From an uncultured Lachnospiraceae bacterium (GTDB taxonomy: Bacteria > Bacillota > Clostridia > Lachnospirales > Lachnospiraceae): a DNA stretch of 64,000 bases. A program made the position numbers and the translations under genes. The notes below the pieces were generated by a model. The model was not told the origin of the DNA, searched no databases, and was given only the letters and a program-made list of their open reading frames with translations. Location: contig CATLGV010000002.1 in assembly GCA_949948735.1 (NCBI GenBank), positions 153,213 through 217,212 on the forward strand, given 5' to 3'. Position 1 is the first letter of the stretch; the number at the start of each line of letters is the position of its first letter. This document shows, one piece after another, positions 44,398-51,851 of this stretch.

Positions 44398-45104
44398 TGA
44401 AGGCTAACCGGAAGCTGTGGATTGCTTTATCGATGCGGTCTCTGTTGTTTATCGCCGCTTTTTCCCTTTGCAGTATCGTGACCCGGAGGGATTTCACACA
44501 AATCGCGCACTGGTGGAGTGTGATCGCGTCCGCGGTAAATATCGTCACAATCATGGTATTATGGGGGATTTGCAGACGCGGCAATACGACATACCGCGAT
44601 ATGATACGTTACCGGAAAAGACAGCCAAGCATCTTTAAGGATGTGTGGTTTATCGCCGAGATGCTGCTGATCGGTATGGGCGGTATGTATTTGGCGGGAG
44701 GGCTTTGCTATGGCCGGATTCCGTATTTTGCGCCGATGATGATAGCGCCGGTTTCCCCTTACCTTGCCGTACTCAATATTTTTATCCTCCCTTTGACAAC
44801 GACAATAGCGGAGGATGGCGTATATCTGGGCTATGGTGTAAACGGTTTTACGACAAAGTGGGCGGCTGTCCTTATCCCTGCGTTTTTTTATGCCCTGCAG
44901 CACAGCTTTATTCCCATGACATTTGATATAAGATTTATAGTCTGGCGCTTTTTATCGTTTTTCCCTTTAACGATATGGATATGTTTCCGCTATTACAGGG
45001 GAAGCGCCGTTTCCGTTATTATGACGGGCCACTGGATTTTAAATATGGCGACGACGATACAGATTGCAATAACCTCCTTCCATCGGCTGTTGAGCATGCC
45101 GTAA
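44394..45104 (+). CDS. CPBP-family intramembrane protein with altered first motif
   Basis: Membrane protein of 236 residues with six or more helices. CPBP (CAAX-protease and bacteriocin-processing) motif 2 is FFYALQHSFIP and motif 3 is GHWILNM; the usual first motif EExxxR appears as AEDGVYLGY, where the second Glu is Asp and the Arg is lost. It could be an active variant or a non-proteolytic relative. I chose ATG 44394, six bases after GGGAGGG; an ATG six bases earlier abuts that site. It overlaps the TetR stop and is the likely target of TetR control. Confidence 0.75.
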   Translation: MMKANRKLWIALSMRSLLFIAAFSLCSIVTRRDFTQIAHWWSVIASAVNIVTIMVLWGICRRGNTTYRDMIRYRKRQPSIFKDVWFIAEMLLIGMGGMYLAGGLCYGRIPYFAPMMIAPVSPYLAVLNIFILPLTTTIAEDGVYLGYGVNGFTTKWAAVLIPAFFYALQHSFIPMTFDIRFIVWRFLSFFPLTIWICFRYYRGSAVSVIMTGHWILNMATTIQIAITSFHRLLSMP

Positions 45105-45191
45105 AAATCGCGGTAAAAGACGTCCGGTCGCGGCTTATACTGCTGAACGGTGAAACAGTTTTCGCTTTTTGTTCCATTTTTTCTGCGCCTA

Positions 45192-45244
45192 TTGACAAAT
45201 ATCGTCACTGTTGTTACATTTATATCGCTGTTACATTTGTAACA
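45192..45244 (+). promoter_or_regulatory. Promoter with TGTTACA repeats for the small-peptide/hydrolase operon
   Basis: TTGACA (45192-45197) and TACATT (45215-45220) with a 17-base spacer. The motif TGTTACATTT occurs at the -10 region and again at 45229, where with TGTAACA (45238-45244) it makes an inverted repeat at the expected transcription start. This looks like an operator, with the regulator unknown. Confidence 0.55.
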
Positions 45245-45301
45245 TATATACTTGAACGAATGCAGCATAAACCGTTTGTTCTGTCAGGGGAGGATATGAA
45301 G

Positions 45302-45436
45302 ATGACACTGATACAAAGGCGTATACTCATTTTGATTATTGTTGTTATTGCCGCTGCCGTTTTGGGGCGGCTGGCGGTGCGGGCCGTAATAAACCTCCTG
45401 TTGGGCGGTACGTTGTTTGGAGGAAATTTTTTATGA
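45302..45436 (+). CDS. Small single-pass membrane peptide
   Basis: Forty-four residues, beginning MTLIQRRILILIIVVIAA and ending GGTLFGGNFL. One strongly hydrophobic helix after a short basic head and a Gly-rich tail. AGGGGAGG lies eight bases upstream of ATG 45302; an ATG at 45296 is also in frame. The stop overlaps the start of the hydrolase gene by four bases, so it is translationally coupled. No cysteine pattern of a processed pheromone or bacteriocin is visible. It could be a small membrane regulator or simply a leader for the hydrolase gene. Confidence 0.55.
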   Translation: MTLIQRRILILIIVVIAAAVLGRLAVRAVINLLLGGTLFGGNFL

Positions 45437-46443
45437 GGAAGGAAGGAACCAAAAGGAGAGAACGCATGATGTGGGGAGTTATTTATGCAGCCGCCTTTGT
45501 TGCGGCATTTGCTGTTTCCGCTTTCCTGAAGGTAAGGGTGGATCCGTTTGGCGGGAAATATACGGTTCATTGGGACAGCTCTGTGGGAACTGTATATACG
45601 GATCTTTCCTATGGCGACGGGGCGGCCAACCGATTTGATCTTTATGTTCCCGCCGACAGCAGCAGGGAGCGCTATGGCCTGGTGATTTACCTTCATCCGG
45701 GCGGTTTCACCGGCGGCGATAAGAGCGGCGACGCTCAAATGCTTCAATGGCTTTGCGCCAAAGGCTATGTGGCGGTGGGCATCAATTACACGCTGTTTAG
45801 CGAAGAAAATCCGCAGGCCAACGTCTACACCCAGTCCGTGGAAATCAGGGAAAGCATTCCCTTTGTGCTTGCTGAAGCGGAAAAGCTGGGCTATCATATT
45901 GATAAAATGGCAGTGGGGGGCGGTTCGGCAGGCCATACACATGCGATGCTGTACGCATACCGTGACGCCGGCGTATCGCCGGTTCCCGTGACAATGGTTT
46001 TTGGCGCGGTCGGACCGTCCTGCTTCTATCTGGAGGACTGGATCAATATGGGCGTTGACCCTGATCACACCAATCCCGTTGACCCTGACGCAGATTACAG
46101 CGGAATAGCAGAGCTGTTTTCCGTTATGGCGGGGAAAGAGATTACGGTGAATATGCTTGCAAGCGGCGCATATCTTGAACAGGTGAAGGATATTTCCGCG
46201 GCAATGTGGATTGATGAAAGCTCCGTGCCGACTGTATGCGCGTACGGCGCATGGGACAGAGTGCAGGCGTTTTCGGCCTCCAGGCGTTTGGAGCGCGCGC
46301 TGATGCAGTATAACGTTCCCCATGAATATATTGTCTGTGAGCATTCAGGGCACGGCCTGCAGAATGACAACGCCCAATATGCAAAGTACCTGGATAAGAT
46401 TTCCGAGTATCTGGATGCTTATATGCCGGCAGAGGGAGCCTGA
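45433..46443 (+). CDS. Membrane-anchored alpha/beta hydrolase (esterase-like)
   Basis: Hydrolase of 336 residues with an N-terminal anchor (about 13-32, MWGVIYAAAFVAAFAVSAF). The oxyanion element is LHPGGFTGGDKS, the nucleophile elbow is VGGGSAGHTHAM (GxSxG), and candidate Asp and His are in AYGAWDRVQ and CEHSGHGLQND near the C-terminus. The HSL/carboxylesterase type is most likely. It follows the 44-residue membrane peptide and shares its promoter. Natural substrate unknown. Confidence 0.88.
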   Translation: MRKEGTKRRERMMWGVIYAAAFVAAFAVSAFLKVRVDPFGGKYTVHWDSSVGTVYTDLSYGDGAANRFDLYVPADSSRERYGLVIYLHPGGFTGGDKSGDAQMLQWLCAKGYVAVGINYTLFSEENPQANVYTQSVEIRESIPFVLAEAEKLGYHIDKMAVGGGSAGHTHAMLYAYRDAGVSPVPVTMVFGAVGPSCFYLEDWINMGVDPDHTNPVDPDADYSGIAELFSVMAGKEITVNMLASGAYLEQVKDISAAMWIDESSVPTVCAYGAWDRVQAFSASRRLERALMQYNVPHEYIVCEHSGHGLQNDNAQYAKYLDKISEYLDAYMPAEGA

Positions 46444-46472
46444 GGTGGTTGACTGCTGCTACAGAGGGCGGA

Positions 46473-46544
46473 ATTGAGATTTCAGAACCGGATAATATTG
46501 AGATTTCAGAACCGGATAATATTGAGATTTCAGAACCGGATAAT
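46473..46544 (+). repeat. Three perfect 24-bp tandem repeats
   Basis: Units at 46473, 46497 and 46521, each starting ATTGAGATTTC and ending CCGGATAAT. In one frame they read IEISEPDN three times within a 67-codon open frame (46449-46652, TTG start) that has no recognisable domain. The array lies between the hydrolase stop and the metG leader. Confidence 0.9.
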
Positions 46545-46628
46545 CCGGAGAATTATACTGGTCGGTTCAGGCTGCGGATACCGCGCAGGCCTTTGGCAAA
46601 GATAAGCTCAAATCCCGCAAATCAGGTG

Positions 46629-46656
46629 TTGACATTCGCACTGGATTTGTGATAAG
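46629..46656 (+). promoter_or_regulatory. Promoter of the metG T-box leader
   Basis: Consensus TTGACA at 46629-46634 with GATAAG at 46651-46656 (spacing 16), upstream of the T-box element. Confidence 0.5.
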
Positions 46657-46679
46657 TTTGTAATATCCAAGATCTTATA

Positions 46680-46992
46680 ATAAACGAAAAGCGATGACGA
46701 AGAGAGTACGCATATTGTATCTTTACAGAGAATATCCTTAATGCCAGAATAATAAGCGCGGCATTTACAGCTGAGAGGGATTGGGAGAAGATATGCGGAA
46801 TATGGCTTCCGAGCAGCGCACCGAGGCAGACGCGCACGGGTCTGATGAGGCTGCGACAGGGTCCGCCCGTTACAGCGGCAGGGTATGACGGTACCCGCAG
46901 AGGCTTCTGCCGCGAGGCAGGGGTAAATTAAGGTGGTAACACGTGAGTAAGCTCTCGTCCTTATGGTATGATAAGGATGGGAGTTTTTTTGC
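46680..46992 (+). ncRNA. T-box riboswitch controlling metG
   Basis: The leader contains the stem I opener GCGATGACGAAGAGAGTAC (46690 region), a central GAGAGGGATTGG segment, the T-box proper AATTAAGGTGGTAACACG (46926-46943) that pairs with uncharged tRNA, and a terminator hairpin GCTCTCGTCCTTA/TAAGGATGGGAGT followed by seven Ts (46951-46990). An ATG at 46802-46804, eight bases before GAGC at the closing side of stem I, is a good candidate methionine specifier. Uncharged tRNA-Met should stabilise the antiterminator and allow metG transcription. The T-box sequence is a variant of the usual AGGGTGGTACCGCG. Confidence 0.93.
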
Positions 46993-47022
46993 TATAGTCA
47001 AAAGGAGAGGAGCGGATACAGA

Positions 47023-48993
47023 ATGGAGAGCAAGGGAAAGTATTACATTACGACGGCGATTGCCTACACGTCGGGCAAGCCGCATATCGGAAACAACTAT
47101 GAGATCGTGCTGGCGGACAGTATTGCGCGTTATAAGCGCAAGGACGGGTATGAGGTTTTCTTTCAGACCGGCACGGATGAGCACGGGCAGAAAATCGAGC
47201 TGAAGGCGGCGGAAGCGGGCGTGACGCCAAGACAGTTTGTGGATGAGGTTGCGGGCGTGATTCGGGGCCTGTGCGACCTGATGAATATTTCCTATGACAA
47301 GTTTATCCGTACGACGGATGCGTACCATGAGAAGCAGGTGCAGAAGATTTTCAGGCGCCTTTATGGTCAGGGCGATATTTACAAGGGCGCTTACGAGGGG
47401 CTTTACTGTACGCCCTGCGAGTCATTCTGGACCGAGTCCCAGCTCAAGGACGGGAAATGCCCGGACTGCGGGCGCGAGGTCAAGCCGGCCAAGGAGGAGG
47501 CATATTTCTTTAAAATGAGCAAGTATGCGGACCGGCTGATCGACCATATCAACAGGCATCCGGAGTTCATACAGCCTGTCTCGCGCAAGAACGAGATGAT
47601 GAACAATTTCCTGCTTCCGGGGCTGCAGGATCTGTGCGTTTCCAGGACGTCCTTTAAGTGGGGGATTCCCGTGGATTTTGATGACAAACATGTCGTTTAT
47701 GTGTGGCTGGACGCATTGTCCAACTATATCACGGGAATCGGCTATGATGCGGACGGGAACAGCACGGAGCAGTATGCAAAGCTCTGGCCGGCGGATCTGC
47801 ATCTGATCGGGAAGGATATTATCCGGTTCCACACAATTTACTGGCCGATTTTCCTGATGGCATTGGGCGAGGAGCTGCCGCATCAGATTTTCGGGCATCC
47901 CTGGCTGCTGCAGAACAATGACAAGATGAGCAAATCCAAGGGCAACATTATGTATGCCGATGATCTTGTGGCGCTGTTTGGCGTGGATGCGGTGCGTTAT
48001 TTCGTGCTGCATGAGATGCCGTTTGAGAACGACGGCTCCATTACATGGGATTTGATGGTGGAGCGTCTCAATTCCGATCTGGCAAACACGCTGGGCAATC
48101 TTGTAAACCGGACAATATCCATGAGCAACAAGTATTTTGGCGGCATTGTGGAGAATAAGGGCGTATCCGCGCCGGTTGACGAGGAGCTGAGGGCAGCGGC
48201 TACGGGCGTCTATGACAAGGTGGCGGCAAAGATGGCCCAGCTTCGGGTGGCTGACGCCCTGACGGAGATTTTTGCGCTGTTTAAGCGCTGCAATAAATAT
48301 ATTGATGAGACGGAGCCGTGGGTGCTGGCAAAGGATGAAGCAAAAAAGGACCGGCTTGCGACGGTTCTGTACCATCTGGTGGAAGGTATCTCCATCGGCG
48401 CCGGGCTGCTCGAGCCGTTTATGCCGGAGACCGCCGCAAAGATTTCCGGGCAGCTTTGCTGCAAGGTGCGGGATTTTGAGAGCACGAAGACCTTTGGCCT
48501 GTATCCGTCCGGCAACCGGGTGACGGATGCGCCGGAAATTCTGTTTGCACGGATTGATCCCAGGGAAATCGGAGAAAAAATCGCGGCGCTGACGCAAAAG
48601 CAGCAAAAGGAAGCCGGGACGGAGGGCGAAGCCGCGCAGGAGCAGGGAATCGACCTTGAGGCGAAGGCGGAAATCACATACGACGATTTTGCGAAAATGC
48701 AGTTTCAGGTAGGGGAGATCATTGCCTGCGAGGCGGTGCCCAAATCCAAAAAGCTTCTGTGCAGCCAGGTGAGAATCGGCTCTCAGGTAAAGCAGATCGT
48801 GTCCGGCATCAAGGCGTACTATACGCCGGAGGAAATGGTCGGTAAGAAGGTCATGGTGCTTGTCAATCTGAAGCCTGCGAAGCTGGCCGGCGTGCTGTCG
48901 GAGGGGATGCTTTTGTGTGCGGAGGACGCGGAGGGAAGGCTTGCGCTGATGACGCCGGAGAAGGAAATGCCCTCGGGTGCGGAAATAGCTTAA
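47023..48993 (+). CDS. metG: Methionyl-tRNA synthetase
   Basis: Class I aminoacyl-tRNA synthetase of 656 residues. HIGH motif as KPHIGNNY near residue 22, zinc-type cysteines in CTPCESFW and CPDCGRE near 128-150, the KMSKS loop as NDKMSKSKGN near 305, an anticodon-binding helical domain, and a C-terminal dimerisation/tRNA-binding domain (FAKMQFQVGEIIACEAVPKS to the end). It is preceded by a T-box, so it responds to uncharged tRNA-Met. AAAGGAGAGGAG lies upstream of the ATG. A HAD gene follows after 17 bases. Confidence 0.98.
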   Translation: MESKGKYYITTAIAYTSGKPHIGNNYEIVLADSIARYKRKDGYEVFFQTGTDEHGQKIELKAAEAGVTPRQFVDEVAGVIRGLCDLMNISYDKFIRTTDAYHEKQVQKIFRRLYGQGDIYKGAYEGLYCTPCESFWTESQLKDGKCPDCGREVKPAKEEAYFFKMSKYADRLIDHINRHPEFIQPVSRKNEMMNNFLLPGLQDLCVSRTSFKWGIPVDFDDKHVVYVWLDALSNYITGIGYDADGNSTEQYAKLWPADLHLIGKDIIRFHTIYWPIFLMALGEELPHQIFGHPWLLQNNDKMSKSKGNIMYADDLVALFGVDAVRYFVLHEMPFENDGSITWDLMVERLNSDLANTLGNLVNRTISMSNKYFGGIVENKGVSAPVDEELRAAATGVYDKVAAKMAQLRVADALTEIFALFKRCNKYIDETEPWVLAKDEAKKDRLATVLYHLVEGISIGAGLLEPFMPETAAKISGQLCCKVRDFESTKTFGLYPSGNRVTDAPEILFARIDPREIGEKIAALTQKQQKEAGTEGEAAQEQGIDLEAKAEITYDDFAKMQFQVGEIIACEAVPKSKKLLCSQVRIGSQVKQIVSGIKAYYTPEEMVGKKVMVLVNLKPAKLAGVLSEGMLLCAEDAEGRLALMTPEKEMPSGAEIA

Positions 48994-49010
48994 AGAAATG
49001 GAGATTTGTG

Positions 49011-49658
49011 ATGCTTACAAAGGTAGAAGCAATATTGTTTGACTTGGACGGAACGATGTGGGATGCGCTGGAAGCAATCCGCCTGACATGGAATCAGGTG
49101 GTGGCAAATCATTCGGAGTGCAGAAAGGAGCCGATTTCCGCAAAAGAGCTGGCCGGCTGTCTTGGCCTTCCGATGACGGAGATTGCGGGGCGGCTGTTTC
49201 CGGGGACGACGCCCGCGCAGCAGGCGTCGCTGATGGACGAATGCTGCGAGCTGGAGAATGCGTATCTGCGTAAGCACGGGGCGGTGCTCTATCCGGAGCT
49301 GGAGGAGACGCTGCTTGCGCTGAAAAAGGAATATAAGCTTTTTGTAGTCAGCAACTGCCAGCGGGGATACATTGAGAGCTTTATCGAGGCGCACCGGCTT
49401 TCGGCATGCTTTGACGACATTGAGTGCTGGGGCAACAATCAGCTGCCCAAGGGTGAGAACAACAAGCTGATTATGAAGCGCAATCATGTCACGAAGGCCG
49501 TCTATGTCGGGGACACCGCAGGGGATGAGGAGTCCGCGCGTGTCGCGGGCATCCCGTTTGTCTTCGCGGCGTATGGCTTTGGCAAGGCGGTCAGCCCGGA
49601 CTACACCATCCGGAGGTTTTCGGAGCTGCCGCGGCTGATGGCGGAGATATTGGTTTGA
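49011..49658 (+). CDS. HAD-superfamily phosphatase
   Basis: Predicted phosphatase of 215 residues. Motif I FDLDGTMWD with the nucleophile Asp, motif II VVSNCQRGY, motif III Lys in KGENNK, and motif IV VYVGDTAGDEESA. A helical cap follows motif I, as in the phosphoglycolate phosphatase group. Substrate unknown. GGAG is seven bases upstream of ATG 49011. It is probably co-transcribed with metG and ends at a bidirectional terminator. Confidence 0.9.
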   Translation: MLTKVEAILFDLDGTMWDALEAIRLTWNQVVANHSECRKEPISAKELAGCLGLPMTEIAGRLFPGTTPAQQASLMDECCELENAYLRKHGAVLYPELEETLLALKKEYKLFVVSNCQRGYIESFIEAHRLSACFDDIECWGNNQLPKGENNKLIMKRNHVTKAVYVGDTAGDEESARVAGIPFVFAAYGFGKAVSPDYTIRRFSELPRLMAEILV

Positions 49659-49676
49659 GGGTACCGGCATTTTATG

Positions 49677-49715
49677 AAAAATCAACGGCGGATTAAAAAT
49701 CCGCCGTTGATTTTT
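49677..49715. terminator. Bidirectional terminator between the HAD and histidine kinase genes
   Basis: AAAATCAACGGCGGATT and AATCCGCCGTTGATTTTT form a 17-bp perfect stem with A and T tracts on both sides. The left-facing kinase gene ends inside it. Confidence 0.95.
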
Positions 49716-51111
49716 CCAGTGTAAAGATAAATTCGGTGCCCACGCCCTCTGTGCTGATGACATTGATATTCTCGTTGTGGGAATTGATGATTTCCTTCGT
49801 GATGGAGAGCCCCAGCCCGGTGCCGCGCTTGTCTTTTCCGCGGGAAATGTCCGTCTTGTAAAAGCGGTCCCAGATCAGCCGGAGGCTGTCCTTGGGGATC
49901 CCGATGCCGTTGTCCTTTACGGATACCATGAGCTTATTGGACTTTTCAACGGTTTCAATCTTGATGGAAGAATTTTTGTGGCTGAACTTAATGGCGTTAT
50001 CCACAAGATTGTAGAGTACCTGCTGGATTTTCACCATATCGGCGTTGACAGGCATGGTCTCTCCGGTAAGCACCAGCTCTATGGAGATCATTCTTTCACG
50101 GCAGGTTCCTTCAAAGGAGGCGGCTGTATTTTTGATGACCTGATTGATGTCGAAGTCAGAGCGCTCCAGAATCATGCCGTTTGTGTTCAGGTTGTTGAGC
50201 GTCAGCAGGGAATTGGTCAGCTTGGTCAGCCGGTCGGTTTCGTTCAAAACGACGCGCAGATACTTTTCGTAAAGCTCGGGCGGGATGGTGCCGTCCAGCA
50301 TGGCCTCAAGATAGCCGCGCATCGAGGTCAGCGGAGAGCGGAAGTCATGTGAGATATTGGCAACCAGACGCTTCTGGTTGTCCCCGCTTTTGGCGACCTC
50401 ACTGGCCATATAGGCGAGCGACGCGGCAAGATACCCGATTTCGTCCTCGCTGTCCACCTGAAATTCATAGCGGAAATTGCCGACGGCGTACTGCTCGGTG
50501 GCATGTGTAATCTTACGCAGGGGGACATAAACCAGCTCTGTGAAGAATAACAGGATAATCAGCGACAGCAGAAAGAGGATGACCAGCGTCAGGTAGGAGA
50601 TGTTGAGCAGGGAATTGCAGGATTGCTGCAGCTTCTCCATGGAGGCGTGGACAATCACATAGCCCCGTATTTTAAAGCGGGAGGTAATAGGGGCAAAGGC
50701 GGAAATCATGTCGCCGTCAAACATGCCGAAAAAGTTCCCCACCGTATAGAAGGAGCTGCCTGTAATGGTGGGGCTGAAATTCGGAATCGTGACCGGATTC
50801 TCAATATCCGGCGGGGTGCTCGAATTGAGGACAATCAGACCGGAGGGGTTTACAATCCAAATCGAGGCGTCCACGTAGGTGCCGATCGCCTCGATTTGAC
50901 GCCAGACGGACTCCAGTGTAACCTCACTGTTGTACAAATCCGCCGCATAGGAATCGGAAATCAGCAGCGCCTCCCGGTATAAGGCATCGGCCCGCTCGCG
51001 CTTCATCTGCTCCAGCGTCATGCTGGAGGTAAAGGTCGCGACGACAATAAAGCCGAAAAACGCAAAAATCAGATAGGCCAGCACAAATTTCAGGTAAAGT
51101 GTCCGCTTCAT
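49693..51111 (-). CDS. HAMP-HisKA sensor histidine kinase
   Basis: Membrane kinase of 472 residues. Membrane helix 1 is at about 8-30, an extracellular sensor of about 130 residues follows (double PDC/Cache-like, with DASIWIVNPSGLIVLNSS), helix 2 is at about 168-190, a HAMP linker follows, then the HisKA motif ISHDFRSPLTSMRGYLEAM with the phospho-His, and the ATPase boxes NLVDNAIKFS, DNGIGIPKDS, KRGTGLGLSI. The start overlaps the response regulator stop by four bases with GGGAGG six bases upstream. Signal and targets unknown. Confidence 0.94.
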   Translation of the reverse strand: MKRTLYLKFVLAYLIFAFFGFIVVATFTSSMTLEQMKRERADALYREALLISDSYAADLYNSEVTLESVWRQIEAIGTYVDASIWIVNPSGLIVLNSSTPPDIENPVTIPNFSPTITGSSFYTVGNFFGMFDGDMISAFAPITSRFKIRGYVIVHASMEKLQQSCNSLLNISYLTLVILFLLSLIILLFFTELVYVPLRKITHATEQYAVGNFRYEFQVDSEDEIGYLAASLAYMASEVAKSGDNQKRLVANISHDFRSPLTSMRGYLEAMLDGTIPPELYEKYLRVVLNETDRLTKLTNSLLTLNNLNTNGMILERSDFDINQVIKNTAASFEGTCRERMISIELVLTGETMPVNADMVKIQQVLYNLVDNAIKFSHKNSSIKIETVEKSNKLMVSVKDNGIGIPKDSLRLIWDRFYKTDISRGKDKRGTGLGLSITKEIINSHNENINVISTEGVGTEFIFTLEKSTADF

Positions 51112-51824
51112 GCCATGCCTCCCTGGCTTCGCACTTCGAATTTGTAGCCGACGCCCCATATGGTAGCGATGCGCCAGGCGTCGTGATCCTTGATTTTCTC
51201 CCGCAGGCGTTTGATGTGGACGTCAACCGTGCGGGTATCCCCGATATATTCGTACCCCCAGATCTGGTCAAGAAGCTGATCGCGCGTATATACGTGGTTG
51301 GGCGATGCGGCGAGGAAGTACAGAAGCTCCAGCTCCTTTGGCGGCATATCCACGGTTTTTCCGTTATAGATCACGGAGTAATTGGTGAGGTTGATCGTCA
51401 GATCCGGGTAGCTTACCTGCTTGGAGGAGGGCGCCTCGACAGAAGGCGCCGCTGTCTTGTAACGGCGCAGCACAGCCTTCACACGGGCAACGAGCTCCTT
51501 GGTGTCAAAGGGCTTCTCCAGATAGTCGTCCGCGCCCAGCTCCAGGCCGAGAACCTTGTCAAAGACCTCTCCCTTAGCGGAAAGCATAATAATCGGGGTC
51601 TGCGACTTCTTCCGAATCTCACGGCAGACCTGATAGCCGTCGATTTCCGGCAGCATCAAATCAAGCAGGATTAAGTCGGGCGCAAAGGAGGCCGCCTCGC
51701 GCAGCGCGGTTTCGCCGTCGTAGACAATTTTGGTCTCAAAGCACTCCTTCGTCATGTAGAGGGAGATCAGCTCCGCAATATTCTCATCGTCATCCACAAT
51801 TAAGATTTTTTGTTTATTTACCAT
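51108..51824 (-). CDS. OmpR/PhoB-family response regulator
   Basis: Regulator of 238 residues: receiver domain with acidic pair VDDDENI, phospho-acceptor Asp in ILLDLMLPEIDG near residue 53, Lys in YLEKPFDTKEL, then a winged-helix domain (PPKELELLYFLAASPNHVYTRDQLLDQIWGYEY, then RTVDVHIKRLREKI). It is the partner of the kinase encoded directly downstream and is translationally coupled to it. The mutS2 gene ends 28 bases upstream of this gene's reading direction, so co-transcription with mutS2 is possible. Confidence 0.95.
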   Translation of the reverse strand: MVNKQKILIVDDDENIAELISLYMTKECFETKIVYDGETALREAASFAPDLILLDLMLPEIDGYQVCREIRKKSQTPIIMLSAKGEVFDKVLGLELGADDYLEKPFDTKELVARVKAVLRRYKTAAPSVEAPSSKQVSYPDLTINLTNYSVIYNGKTVDMPPKELELLYFLAASPNHVYTRDQLLDQIWGYEYIGDTRTVDVHIKRLREKIKDHDAWRIATIWGVGYKFEVRSQGGMA

Positions 51825-51851
51825 TGTTCCGTATTCCTTTCCTGTGGCTGC

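Noticed and set aside
46473..46544. Possible CRISPR array from regularly repeated units
   Set aside because: The 24-bp units are directly adjacent without spacers and occur only three times, so this is a simple tandem repeat. No cas genes are present.
46660..47000. tRNA or group I intron in the structured region before metG
   Set aside because: The T-box core and terminator hairpin fully account for the structure, and no tRNA cloverleaf is seen.
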